A stretch of 64,000 nt of DNA, from positions 84,295-148,294 of the forward strand of contig NZ_VMSO01000006.1 of the NCBI RefSeq assembly GCF_008691045.1. The letters run 5' to 3'. Below are positions 51,279 through 60,451 of the stretch, one piece after another. Numbering within the stretch: the first letter of the stretch is position 1; every line of letters starts with the position of its first letter. The notes beneath the pieces are model-generated. The model did no database searches. It worked only from the letters and a program-made list of their open reading frames with translations, and had not been told where the DNA came from. The position numbers and the translations under genes were made by a program. This stretch comes from Mediterraneibacter catenae. GTDB taxonomy: Bacteria; Bacillota; Clostridia; Lachnospirales; Lachnospiraceae.

Positions 51279-53093
51279 CTATATTTGCGAAGTCATCCTG
51301 TAGTCGCTGCTTCTCCTGCCGCTGTGTCTGTCGGAGTACAGAAAACAGAATATCTCCCTCCCCTCAAATGCATAATCCTCCGGGATTTCCGAACCGCAGC
51401 ACTCCATTGCGTATCCGCATCTTCCGGCAAAGGCACATCCGGACGGATTGATGTCCGCACTGTCTTTTACCGGTGCAGCCTTTATCTTAGCCGCCCTGAT
51501 CGGATCAGGTTCCGGCACGGCTTCGATAAGCTGCTTTGTATAAGGATGCCATGGATCGGCACAGATCTTTTTCGTCTTTCCCGTCTCCACGATATGTCCC
51601 CCGTACATGACGCCGATCCGGTCACTGATCCTTCGGACCACATGCATATCGTGTGAGATGAACAGACAGGCGAATCCGATCTTTCTCTGTATCTGGAAGA
51701 TCAGTTCCAGTATCTGCTCTCTGGTAGTCGCATCCAGTGAAGAGAGCGCTTCATCACATACAAGGATCTCCGGCTCCACAATAAGTGCCCGGGCAATCCC
51801 GATGCGCTGCCGCTGACCGCCGGAGAAATCCCGTGGATATCGGTCTGCATCCTCGGGCGTTAAGCCCGTCATCCTGAGCATTTCATCAATCTTTTCATCT
51901 GTCCGGGCCTGCATCATTCTGTCACGGTCCGTTTTCACACTTTTCCTGCATGCGGCGGCTTCAAGCGCCTCTGCAAGTGCCTCCCGCACAGTCAGGCATG
52001 GATTGAGCGACGCATACGGGTCCTGGAACACCATCTGTACTCTTCCTTCAAATAATTCCATACGTTTCCGGCGGTCCAGCACCTTCCCGTGATAATACAC
52101 CGTGCCTTCATCTTCTGTAAGCATCCCTGTAAGTATGCGCGCCGCAGTAGTCTTTCCGCTCCCGCTCTCGCCCACAAGTGCCAGGATCTCGCCCGATCTT
52201 ATCTCCAGCGACAGATCGCGGATACCCTCACTCGCATCGAATATCTTCGTAACATGCTCCATCTTGAGGATCGGTTCATCTTCCGCTCTGCATTTATCCG
52301 CCTGCCCGGCAAGACTGTCCTCTTTCTTCATACCCGACAGGCTGCCGCCGCGTGCGTCTCTGAGAAGGAGTTTCGTATACTCTTCTGACGGAGAATAAAA
52401 AATATCTTCCGCCGTGCCGCTCTCTTCGATCCTTCCCCCATGCATGACATACACTCTGCTGCACAGCGCCGCAGTCACTCCCATATCGTGACTTACCATG
52501 AGCATAGAAGTTCCCGTCTCACGGACGATCCGCTTAAAGAGCTGCAGGATCTGTGCCTGGACAAGGGCGTCCAGGGCTGTTGTCGGCTCATCCGCTATAA
52601 TGAGTTCCGGCTCGCACGCAAGCGCTATAGCGAGGACTACTCTCTGGCGCATTCCGCCGGAAAGTTCAAAGGGATACTGCCGCATCCTGAGTTCAGGATT
52701 GCGGATCCCCGCCATTTCCAGCAGCTCCTGTGAACGGGATGCCGCTTCTTTTCTGCTGCATTTGCGCCGTGACCGCACTGTCTCCATTATCTGTCTTCCG
52801 ATCTTGACTGACGGATTCAGGCAGCTCAAAGAGTCCTGAAAGATCATTGCCACGTTCTTCCCCGGCACAGGTGCTTCTCCGCTGACCGTGATCTGATCAT
52901 ACCGGACAGATGCACGTTCGCCCAACAGCCCCATCACCGCCAGCATGGCCGTACTCTTTCCTGAGCCGGACTCTCCCACGAGACCCGCGATCTCGCCTTT
53001 CTCCACTTTGAAACTGATGTCTTTTACAATCTCTGCAGCGCCGTTTTCCGTCGGATACTGTACGCTCAGATTCCTCACATCCAGCACACTCAT
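51279..53093 (-). CDS. fused DppD-DppF type ABC ATPase
   Basis: A 604-residue protein with two complete ATPase domains. Domain 1: Walker A GESGSGKST, signature LSGGMRQRVVLA, Walker B LIIADEPTTALD. Domain 2 (from about residue 275): GESGSGKTT, FSGGQRQRIGIARALIVEPE, ILVCDEALSSLD. Each ends in the oligopeptide-transporter C-terminal extension; the last has the Cys-rich CAFAGRCGYAMECC 4Fe-4S-like motif. It powers the DppB/DppC channel, and its start overlaps the dppC-like stop by 4 bp. Confidence 0.93.
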   Translation of the reverse strand: MSVLDVRNLSVQYPTENGAAEIVKDISFKVEKGEIAGLVGESGSGKSTAMLAVMGLLGERASVRYDQITVSGEAPVPGKNVAMIFQDSLSCLNPSVKIGRQIMETVRSRRKCSRKEAASRSQELLEMAGIRNPELRMRQYPFELSGGMRQRVVLAIALACEPELIIADEPTTALDALVQAQILQLFKRIVRETGTSMLMVSHDMGVTAALCSRVYVMHGGRIEESGTAEDIFYSPSEEYTKLLLRDARGGSLSGMKKEDSLAGQADKCRAEDEPILKMEHVTKIFDASEGIRDLSLEIRSGEILALVGESGSGKTTAARILTGMLTEDEGTVYYHGKVLDRRKRMELFEGRVQMVFQDPYASLNPCLTVREALAEALEAAACRKSVKTDRDRMMQARTDEKIDEMLRMTGLTPEDADRYPRDFSGGQRQRIGIARALIVEPEILVCDEALSSLDATTREQILELIFQIQRKIGFACLFISHDMHVVRRISDRIGVMYGGHIVETGKTKKICADPWHPYTKQLIEAVPEPDPIRAAKIKAAPVKDSADINPSGCAFAGRCGYAMECCGSEIPEDYAFEGREIFCFLYSDRHSGRRSSDYRMTSQI

Positions 53094-53950
53094 CTGTTTC
53101 CTGTTCCTTTTCCCGAATGTTGTCCCACTCTCTGCTCCACTGCCGTTCCCGCCATATTAAGAGCGAGCAGCATCACGCAGAGTACGATAAGCGGGAAGAT
53201 CATCTGATACGGATAGAGCATCATCTGACTCCGCGCCTCCTGAATGATCGTCCCGAGGCTGGCCGCCGGCGCGGCGATCCCCACTCCGAGGAAGCTCAGA
53301 AAAGCTTCGGTAAAAATCGCCTGGGGCACAAGGAAGATCATATTGACCACAATCGTTCCTGCGGCGTTCGGAAGAAGATGCTTCAGCAGGATACGCAGAG
53401 GACTTATCCCTTCCATCCGCGCTGCATAGGCATATTCCGTCTCTTTCAGTTTTATGATCTCTCCTCTGGCGATCCGCGCCATACTGATCCAGCCTGCGAC
53501 ACATAATCCCAGAATCATGCTTCCTACGCCTGCACCCATGACAAGTGTGATCAGAATCACATAAAGCATGGACGGAATTGCGTAGATTATATCCGCGATC
53601 CGCATGAGCGCCATATCAGTGCGCCCTCCCGCATAACCGGACACCGCGCCGTAGAGTACACCGATAATACCGTTTATAAGCGTGCTGAAAATGCCCACAG
53701 CCAGGCTGATCCCGGCTCCGTACCACACGCGCGTAAACAGATCGCGCCCGAACCGGTCTGTTCCGAACCAGTGCAGTAAAGAAGCTCCCTGGTTGCGTAT
53801 TTCAGCGTTCTGCTCTGAATATGACCACGGTCCGAACAGCGGCACTGCTACTGCAAGCACGATCCATATCCCAAGTATAGTGCATCCGATGAGCGCCATC
53901 CGGCTGTTTCCTATGTAGTTTTTCCAGTGCTGTCGTATCCGGCGCAGCAT
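53090..53950 (-). CDS. oligopeptide ABC transporter permease (DppC type)
   Basis: A 286-residue inner-membrane protein with six segments, an N-terminal OppC region (NSRMALIGCTILGIWIVLAV) and the EAA loop EYAYAARMEGISPLRILLKH LLP. It also has HWFGTDRFGRDLFTRV, the hallmark of DppC/NikC. It pairs with the upstream permease; there are 28 bp between them. Confidence 0.92.
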   Translation of the reverse strand: MLRRIRQHWKNYIGNSRMALIGCTILGIWIVLAVAVPLFGPWSYSEQNAEIRNQGASLLHWFGTDRFGRDLFTRVWYGAGISLAVGIFSTLINGIIGVLYGAVSGYAGGRTDMALMRIADIIYAIPSMLYVILITLVMGAGVGSMILGLCVAGWISMARIARGEIIKLKETEYAYAARMEGISPLRILLKHLLPNAAGTIVVNMIFLVPQAIFTEAFLSFLGVGIAAPAASLGTIIQEARSQMMLYPYQMIFPLIVLCVMLLALNMAGTAVEQRVGQHSGKGTGNR

Positions 53951-53978
53951 GGCATTTCCTCCTTAAATCGATCTGCAG

Positions 53979-54920
53979 TTACTTTGCACTGTCCCCGGCT
54001 TTTTTGTACGCCCGGCGCGTCTGCGGGTCCAGCCACGCGCATAGAAGATCTGTCAGCAGATTGACAATGATCACCACAGCTCCCATAAATACGGTCAGAC
54101 CGAGGATCAGCGTATAATCCCGGTTCGTGATCGAACCTACAAATTCCCGTCCGAGCCCCGGGATAGTAAAGATGCTCTCTATCACAAAGCTCCCTGTGAG
54201 CAGTGAGGCCGAAGCCGGCCCGATATAGTTAAGGACCGGCAGATAAGCATTCTTAAGAGCATGCGTAAAAATGATCTGCCATTTCCCTATTCCTTTTGCC
54301 CTGGCAAATAATACATAATCCTTCTGCAATTCTGAATCAAGTGTATTCCCCACCAGTCTTGCGATCATCGCCGCAGGGTATAGAGACAGAGCCGTGACCG
54401 GCAGAATATAATGAGCAGGACTTAAAAGTCCGGATGCCGGCAGCCATTTTAATTTTACACTGAATACTAAAAGCAGGAGGATCGCAGCCGCAAAACCGGG
54501 TATTCCCGCTGCCAGCATCCCGCCTGCCGAAATCAATTCTCTTACAAAACGTCTCTTCGTGACTGCTCTTAAGATCCCCAGTCCGGTTCCCAGAAGGACC
54601 GATACCGCCAGAGCCGTGATACCGATCGACGCCGTGACCGGCCATGCCCTCGCTATGATCTCCGTCACCCGGGTTGCAGGATCCTGATAAGAGACTCCCA
54701 AATCCCCCCTGAGCACATTCCCTATATATGAAAAATACTGTGTCAGTACCGGCTCGTTCAGACCGTATTCCTGCTCGATCGTCTCGACCACCTGCTCAGA
54801 CACCCCACCCTGCCGGAACGGACTTCCGGGGATAAGGCGAACGAGAAAAAAAGTCACTGTCACAAGTACAAAAAGTGAGAGGATGCCTGTCAGTATCCGT
54901 TTCCAAGTATAGCGCAGCAT
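53979..54920 (-). CDS. oligopeptide ABC transporter permease (DppB type)
   Basis: A 313-residue permease: RILTGILSLFVLVTVTFFLV, RLIPGSPFR, GDLGVSYQDPATRVTEIIAR, EAA loop DYVLFARAKGIGKWQIIFTH and FVIESIFTIPGLGREFVGSI. First gene of the minus-strand operon, divergent from the PocR-type regulator across a 307-bp region. Confidence 0.92.
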   Translation of the reverse strand: MLRYTWKRILTGILSLFVLVTVTFFLVRLIPGSPFRQGGVSEQVVETIEQEYGLNEPVLTQYFSYIGNVLRGDLGVSYQDPATRVTEIIARAWPVTASIGITALAVSVLLGTGLGILRAVTKRRFVRELISAGGMLAAGIPGFAAAILLLLVFSVKLKWLPASGLLSPAHYILPVTALSLYPAAMIARLVGNTLDSELQKDYVLFARAKGIGKWQIIFTHALKNAYLPVLNYIGPASASLLTGSFVIESIFTIPGLGREFVGSITNRDYTLILGLTVFMGAVVIIVNLLTDLLCAWLDPQTRRAYKKAGDSAK

Positions 54921-55227
54921 CGTCTCACCTCCCTTTCCTTTGTATTGCCGTGTCTTTTACGACATAACGGCATACGCCCGCAGTATTTCCTAAAACGCTC
55001 TTTGATAAATATAACATATCCGCAGAGTCGTGTCACCACAAAAAGCATAGGGGCCAAAATACCTTTTGACCCCAGTATCATTATATTTTATTATAATTTG
55101 TTATACATTCTTTTTTTGCAATTATTTTGGATTACTAGTATATTTTTTCTTAAAACCACATATTTCTATCATTTTTTCCTAAAATATGTTATGATTTTTA
55201 TACCATTTATGCAAAGGAGGGCGCTCT
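54921..55227. promoter_or_regulatory. divergent control region with inverted repeat at 55050-55073
   Basis: No gene is seen. GGGGCCAAAA and TTTTGACCCC (one mismatch) flank TACC at 55050-55073. The stretch 55085-55205 is very AT-rich with several TATAAT-like words (TTATAATTTG, TTATGATTTT), as expected for a promoter. It is the likely binding region of the AraC/PocR regulator encoded to its right. Confidence 0.5.
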
Positions 55228-56475
55228 TTGAAACCCGCACTGTACACACTTGTTCCGGAACAGACTATCCGCTCCATGGCCGAGACATTTAATGCATGCA
55301 TTGACCTGCCGATCCAGATCATCAACGAGGTTGGAGAGATTCTCGTCTCTGTCGGCGACACACCGACTTTCTGCCGGCTTTTCCAGAAGCACCTTCCTGT
55401 CTCGGAGACCTGCGAAAAACTGCATATATCAGCCAGCAAAAAGGCCGTCTCCCTCGGAGAACCTTACATATTCGCCTGCCATGCAGATTTAAACCATATA
55501 GTATACCCACTCATCAGCAAACAGAGTTTCCTCGGATCGATACTGGTCGGTCCTTTCCTGATGGACGCTCCTGACTCGATCCTGATATCTGATATTTCCA
55601 AACGGTACCGTATCCCGATGGACGATGCCCTGGAGCTCTATGATGAGGCAGGCGCCCTGCCTCTGATCACTCCTGCCCGCGTCAACCACATCAGCCATCT
55701 GCTCTTTTACCTGTTCTCCAACCTGATCACAGAGAGTAAGAAAGAGCTGCGCCAGAACAGCCAGAAGCTCCTGCAGCAGTCCAGGATCAGCGAATCGATC
55801 CAGCGTTACAAAAACGGGACCATACAGAAAGATTCCTATCCGTACGAGAAAGAAAAAGAGCTGATCGCCAGAGTGAAACAGGGTGATGTCAGCGAAGCAA
55901 ATGCCGTGCTGAACGACCTGCTGGGTTATGTACTTTTTTCCCAGGGGAACAGTCTGGAAGCAGTCAAGCCGCGTGCCATAGAGCTTTGCTCACTCTTGTC
56001 CCGGACAGCTATAGAAGGCGGAGCCCCGACAGACAGCATCCTTAAGCTGAATAACCAGTTTCTCCAGAACCTGCAGCAGATCAACTCAATGGATACACTG
56101 TGCCACAAATTACAGGAGATCGTGGAGACTTTCTCGGAGAGCATGTTCAACTACATCCCCTCACGGAACAGCGAGATCATTAAAAAGGCCATGCTCTATA
56201 TCTCCGACCATTTTAACACTCCGCTGACCCTGGAGGAAGTTGCCGCCCATGTCCACCTGCACCCCTCATACTTCTCCACTTTGTTCAAGAATTCCACCGG
56301 CTCCGCCTTCAAGGAATATCTGAACATGGTGCGGATCGAGGAGAGCAAGCGGCTGCTGGCAAATACAGATTTCTCTATCATCGATATCGCAGTGGCGACC
56401 GGTTTTGAGGACCAGAGTTATTTCTCAAAAGTATTTAAGAAGTACACCGGTCTGACACCGAAACAGTACCGTTAG
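55228..56475 (+). CDS. AraC-family regulator with PocR ligand-binding domain
   Basis: A 415-residue activator-type regulator. Residues ~8-170 form a PocR domain (CIDLPIQIINEVGEILVSVG, CHADLNHIVYPLISKQSFLG with conserved Cys), the middle is helical (YPYEKEKELIARVKQGDV), and residues 315-415 are the AraC HTH (LEEVAAHVHLHPSYFSTLFK, IVAVATGFEDQSYFSKVFKK-like end and GLTPKQYR). The TTG start is set by AAAGGAGG seven bases upstream. PocR domains sense small hydrocarbon derivatives in pdu/cob regulation; here the divergent ABC-ThrE-corrin run is the likely target. Confidence 0.9.
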   Translation: MKPALYTLVPEQTIRSMAETFNACIDLPIQIINEVGEILVSVGDTPTFCRLFQKHLPVSETCEKLHISASKKAVSLGEPYIFACHADLNHIVYPLISKQSFLGSILVGPFLMDAPDSILISDISKRYRIPMDDALELYDEAGALPLITPARVNHISHLLFYLFSNLITESKKELRQNSQKLLQQSRISESIQRYKNGTIQKDSYPYEKEKELIARVKQGDVSEANAVLNDLLGYVLFSQGNSLEAVKPRAIELCSLLSRTAIEGGAPTDSILKLNNQFLQNLQQINSMDTLCHKLQEIVETFSESMFNYIPSRNSEIIKKAMLYISDHFNTPLTLEEVAAHVHLHPSYFSTLFKNSTGSAFKEYLNMVRIEESKRLLANTDFSIIDIAVATGFEDQSYFSKVFKKYTGLTPKQYR

Positions 56476-56484
56476 GGGATTGTT

Positions 56485-56964
56485 TTATTCCGCCACTTCA
56501 GCAAGCTGAAAACGGACCACTTTCTCCAGATCCGCAAGCGCCACTTCAACCTGATATCCTATCTTTCCTGCGCTGAAGATGATCTTCTCATGTTCACCTG
56601 CACTCTTATCGATCGTTGTGGTAAACTGCTTCTTCATGCCGATCGGCGAGCAGCCGCCATGGACATATCCGGTCAGGGGAAGAAGCTCCTTCTGTTTGAT
56701 CATCTCGATGCTCTTCTCACCAACACTCTTAGCCGCTTTCTTTAAATTCAGCTCTTTTTCCACCGGAATTACAAACACATAATGTTCCTTAGTCTTACCC
56801 ACTGTAACCAGTGTCTTGAACACGATATCCGGATCCTCGCCGAGCGCCTGCGCTACTTCTACGCCGCCTATGGCCCCGGTGCTGAGATAGTTGTAACTGT
56901 TATACGGTATCTTTTTCTGCTCCAATATCCGCATGACATTTGTCTTTTCGTCTTTTTTACCCAT
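56485..56964 (-). CDS. ybaK: Cys-tRNA(Pro)/Cys-tRNA(Cys) deacylase (YbaK/EbsC)
   Basis: A 159-residue editing enzyme that hydrolyses Cys-tRNA(Pro). Family sequence: VFKTLVTVGKTKEHYVFVIP with the conserved Lys, EKELNLKKAAKSVGEKSI, GYVHGGCSPIGMKK with the active-site GG-S-P loop. The ATG at 56964 is preferred because GGGAGG lies nine bases upstream; the in-frame ATG at 56973 abuts that site. Single gene. Confidence 0.92.
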   Translation of the reverse strand: MGKKDEKTNVMRILEQKKIPYNSYNYLSTGAIGGVEVAQALGEDPDIVFKTLVTVGKTKEHYVFVIPVEKELNLKKAAKSVGEKSIEMIKQKELLPLTGYVHGGCSPIGMKKQFTTTIDKSAGEHEKIIFSAGKIGYQVEVALADLEKVVRFQLAEVAE

Positions 56965-57020
56965 GTCTGTCATCCTCCCGGGATATTGTAGCACTGATAT
57001 CCGCGGGATGTCTATATGAT

Positions 57021-58169
57021 TTATTTTCCGAAGATTTCTGCCGCCTGTCTCATATTCTCCATGATCTCCACTTTGAACGGACATCTAGTCTCGCACGCAC
57101 CGCACCGGATGCACTCTCCTGCATGATGCGGCAGCACTTCATAATGCTCCCTCACTGTCTCAGGCACATTTCCCTGAGCTTTCGCCAGATTCAGGAACTT
57201 CGTAACGGACGCAACATCGATCTTCTTCGGGCACGGAGCACAGTGGCTGCAGTACATACAGTGCCCTTCCCAGCTTATGTTCGGAAAAGATGCAAAAGCA
57301 GGGGCATAGTCTCTCTCTTCTTCTGTCGCGTCTTCATAGGCAAGGCTGATCCGAAGCTGCTCGACTGAATGTGCTCCGGAGAGCACTGTGGCGACTGCCG
57401 GTCTTGTGAGCGCATAATGCAGACACTGGTTCACGGTGAGCGCCTTTCCTGCCGGAGAGAGTTTCTCATCGAGCAGATCTCCGCCGCCAAACGCCTTCAT
57501 GACCGTAATACCCACGCCCATCCGCTGACAGACTTCGTAGAGTTCCTGACGCTCCGGGTCCATGTTGACAAGATGCTCCTCATAGTTCTTCTCTGCCCAC
57601 AATTCCTCCACGTCTTCACTGGCAGGCTGCAGGTCATAGCACGGATTCACGCTGAACATGAGCACCTCAATATTGCCGCTCTTTACCGCCTCAAGAGCCA
57701 CCTGCGGATTATGGCTGCTCAGACCGATGTGGCGAATCACCCCTTTGTCTTTCAGTTCTTTTGCATACGCCAGTACCGGACCTTCGGCAATCTCCTTCCA
57801 GTCCGCCAGAGAATCTACATAATGGATCATGCCCACGTCGATATAGTCCGTTTTAAGGAGAGACATCATCTCTTTCATCCCTGCTTTCACCTCATCGATG
57901 TTGCGGGTACGCTTGTACTGTCCGTTCTTCCACACGGAGCAGATATGGGACTGGATGATAAATTTCTCTCTTCTCCCTTCCAGTGCCTCGCCCACACTTG
58001 CGCGCACTTTCGGGTCCGACGCATAAAGGTCGAAATAGTTGACTCCCTGCCGTTCTGCCTCATCGAAGAGTCTCTTTGTATTGCGGTATTCATCCTCGGA
58101 AAATCCCTCGCATCCGAGTCCGATCTCACTGACTTTCAATCCTGTGTTTCCAAGTTCACGGTACTCCAT
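57021..58169 (-). CDS. aldo/keto reductase with C-terminal 4Fe-4S ferredoxin domain
   Basis: A 382-residue enzyme. The (beta/alpha)8 barrel shows LGNTGLKVSEIGLGCEGF, the catalytic Tyr in NYFDLYASDP, Lys region EKFIIQSHI and His in VGMIHYVDSL. Residues ~300-380 add a ferredoxin part with CMYCSHCAPC and CIRCGACETRCPF, so it can take electrons from reduced ferredoxin rather than only NADPH. Substrate unknown. Start follows GGAGGG. Confidence 0.88.
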   Translation of the reverse strand: MEYRELGNTGLKVSEIGLGCEGFSEDEYRNTKRLFDEAERQGVNYFDLYASDPKVRASVGEALEGRREKFIIQSHICSVWKNGQYKRTRNIDEVKAGMKEMMSLLKTDYIDVGMIHYVDSLADWKEIAEGPVLAYAKELKDKGVIRHIGLSSHNPQVALEAVKSGNIEVLMFSVNPCYDLQPASEDVEELWAEKNYEEHLVNMDPERQELYEVCQRMGVGITVMKAFGGGDLLDEKLSPAGKALTVNQCLHYALTRPAVATVLSGAHSVEQLRISLAYEDATEEERDYAPAFASFPNISWEGHCMYCSHCAPCPKKIDVASVTKFLNLAKAQGNVPETVREHYEVLPHHAGECIRCGACETRCPFKVEIMENMRQAAEIFGK

Positions 58170-58271
58170 CTTTTTCCCTCCTGCTTTTTTCTCTTTTCAA
58201 TTTGGATTCTTTTTTATTACGCAGCATATGTATGTCCCCGGCATCCGCCGTCTGACTACAGATATCCTGTA

Positions 58272-58751
58272 TTACCGGATATAATTCGTGCTGATGCGCT
58301 GTTCTTTCTCCGGCTGCGTAATCCCCGCTTTTCTTCCAGCCTCGATGCTCTTTAACAGCCACGCCATATTTTTGCCGAGCACACGCATGATCTGGACTCC
58401 TTCAGTGTCCTCGAGCACCTGATCCGGCGTCTGTCCGTGTACCATATTCCAGTAACGGGACGATACGACCGGCATCTGGGCATCCCCGTTATTCTCTGAG
58501 TGAAGGACATTATCCAGCGTGAACCCTCGATACTCTTCCGTTCCCTCGGTCACTGTGCCGGATGGTTCCTGAACATCCGATGAACCGCCCTGATCGCCGT
58601 CCTGCTGTCCGCCTTCTGTCTGTGCCGTATCTTCCGCAGAACCGGATGTCTGTGCCGCACCTGCATCCACGCCAGTGTTTTCCCCGCTGCCGCATCCGCT
58701 CAACAAAAGCATCATTCCTGCTAAAAGTAACGCTATTGTTCTCCGTTTCAA
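58272..58751 (-). pseudogene. chimera of a lipoprotein N-terminus and a flavodoxin C-terminus
   Basis: 159 codons in one frame. Residues 1-95 are a lipoprotein start (lipobox LSGC) with a long Gly/Ser/Asp/Gln linker and EYRGFTLDNVLHSENNGD, as begins secreted esterase-like lipoproteins. Residues 96-159 (MPVVSSRYWNMVHGQTPDQV, LGKNMAWLLKSIEAGRKAGI, STNYIR) are the end of a flavodoxin-family NAD(P)H oxidoreductase, a cytoplasmic protein. An in-frame deletion must have joined two genes. The TTG start overlaps the upstream hydrolase stop, after GGAGG. A product may be made but should have neither activity. Confidence 0.7.
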
Positions 58752-59476
58752 TTTACACCGCCTCTTTTCCTGTTTCTTTCCCAGAAGGCGACAGCATCAT
58801 TGATCCATCCTTCCGCCTCCGTTCCGATACCCAGTCCGAATCCATGCCGCAAACCGGGATAGAGATGGAATTCCGTATCCGTGCCAAATGCCTCCAGACA
58901 TTCCAGACGCCTTTTTATCACGCGCCAGTCAGCGATCCCGCCCCAGAGAGAATACCCTCTCGTGTCCACGCCCAGTTCTTTTGCATGGTCGAAAATAAAC
59001 CGGATTGCCCTTGCCAGATCCTCACACGCGGTATCCGCTGTACTCGTCCGGTATACAAGCGCGAATCCATTATATCCCATCCGGGAGAGTTCCAGTGCAT
59101 GAGGCAGGCTCTCATGTATTGAGCCCACATAATAGAACCCGCCTCCTGCGCAGATCACGGCGAAGGGAGCATTGGCGCCGCCCCTGAAGAAGAAAAGACC
59201 TGTGTCCCGCTTTTCCGGATCCCGGCGTTTCTCCTGCTCTGTATAAATATCATAAAAGATTTTTTCTCCCTGCTTTCTCCGCGCCTCCATCTCCCGGATC
59301 ACATCGATGGTTGTATCGGTATTCACATAGTTGTGATAGATCAGCAGAGAACCGACCTCGTCAAGAGTCATGGACGCAGACGGCCTTCCGAAAGCTGTGG
59401 GAAATATCAGCCTGCCATATCCTGCAAAGAGCGGATTATCTATTACATCTGTTACTTTTGTATCTGCATGTATCAT
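58748..59476 (-). pseudogene. alpha/beta hydrolase (esterase) with in-frame deletion of the nucleophile region
   Basis: 242 codons. The N-terminal regulatory region (GYGRLIFPTAFGRPSASMTL) and hydrolase core (APFAVICAGGGFYYVGSIHE with the oxyanion loop; ALVYRTSTADTACEDLARAI) are present. The sequence reaches GVDTRGYSLWGG, where relatives continue SAGARMA with the nucleophile Ser, but here jumps to IADWRVIKRRLECLEAFGTD and the His motif GLRHGFGLG. About 55-65 residues are missing without frame change, so the catalytic serine is lost. The reading frame is open, which hides the defect from automated annotation. Confidence 0.7.
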
Positions 59477-59568
59477 CTTTTATCGCCTCCTGCCTGTTCA
59501 TTTTCCGAGACCGCCGGAGCAGCCTGTGATCAGCCATATTCCCATCCTTTTCTTCTCCTTCCCTTTGC

Positions 59569-59633
59569 GAGAGAAAAAGGCGCGTCTGCCTGCGGGCAAA
59601 TCAGCTCCCGCGGGCAGATCACGCCTTTCTCTC
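59569..59633 (-). terminator. large hairpin terminator
   Basis: On the minus strand GAGAGAAAGGCG and CGCCTTTTTCTCTC close an inner stem TGCCCGCGGG/CCCGCAGGCA; the T run CTTTTTCTC follows. It ends the transcript of the alcohol dehydrogenase remnant. Confidence 0.75.
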
Positions 59634-59690
59634 TGCACGTTTTATCTCTTTTATATTAAAAGCGGATACTCGAAACCCGCTTCATTCAAT

Positions 59691-60143
59691 TTACATACAC
59701 TCCATCAGGATGTCATAGATCTCATCACGGCTCAGCTCTCTCGGATTGCACTTGATCACATTACATGTGTCAGCTACATTTCTGAGAACCTCCGGTGTGA
59801 TCTCGACCTTTGACTTCAACTCGCCCATCTTCGTCGGCAGGCCGCACTCTTTGATAAAGTCAGCGAGTGCCTCTACACCTTTCTCCGCTGTATCTGCGCC
59901 AAAGACTTCTTTTGCAAATCTCGTAAATTTCTCTTCCGCGTCTTTCACAATATGGCGGTAATATGCCGGGTGGATCACTGCCAGTCCCTGACCGTGATTA
60001 CAGTCTGTATATGCTCCCAGCTGATGTTCAAGCTGATGTGCCTGGAAATCTGTCACCCTTCCGACTTTCAGAATGCCGTTTTCCGCCATTGCCGAATCCC
60101 ACATCAGGTTTCCTCTTGCCTGAATATCATTGATGTTGCCCAT
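59691..60143 (-). pseudogene. iron-containing alcohol dehydrogenase, C-terminal fragment
   Basis: The last 150 residues of a group III (iron) alcohol dehydrogenase/butanol dehydrogenase: ARGNLMWDSAMAENGILKVG, FQAHQLEHQLGAYTDCNHGQ GLAVIHPAYYRHIV with the metal-binding His residues, and PTKMGELKSK to the end. The NAD-binding N-terminal ~240 residues are gone; the fragment ends at ~60143, where IS66 sequence begins on the opposite strand. The gap is only two bases, so this is a direct deletion or insertion junction. Confidence 0.85.
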
Positions 60144-60145
60144 AT

Positions 60146-60451
60146 ATGGAGAACTACCTGTTGGATGGGCGGTGCTCCATATCGAACAATATCGCAGAAA
60201 ATATCGCCCGCCCCTATGCGATAGGGCGGAAAAACTTCCTGTTCCATGATACTGTAAAAGGCGCCCGGGCCAGTTCCATCATTTACAGTTTAGTAGAAAC
60301 TGCAAAACTCAACAATCTGAACATCTACGCATATCTGGAGACTGTACTGCTCTATATGCCGGACTACAAAAATGAGCCCGAAGGTATAGAAGAGCTGATG
60401 CCATGGTCTGACATGATACAGCAGAGATGCCAGATCAAATCGAAAAGTTGA
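60146..60451 (+). pseudogene. IS66-family transposase, C-terminal fragment
   Basis: About 100 codons of the end of an IS66 TnpC: MENYLLDGRCSISNNIAENI, ARPYAIGRKNFLFHDTVKGA, IIYSLVETAKLNNLNIYAYL, PWSDMIQQRCQ. The DDE active site except its final Glu region is missing. It is joined to the alcohol dehydrogenase remnant on the left. The right terminal repeat is not obvious; AGTTGAAGT/ACTTCAACT at 60447-60474 forms a hairpin just past the stop. Confidence 0.85.

Noticed and set aside
46600..55227. Cobalamin riboswitch upstream of the corrin or ABC genes
   Set aside because: I looked for the conserved B12-box-like core in the gaps of this run and in 54921-55227 and did not see it; a covariance search would be decisive.
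57369..58355. 328-codon plus-strand open frame opposite the aldo/keto reductase
   Set aside because: His/Cys-rich antisense shadow of a clearly recognised enzyme.
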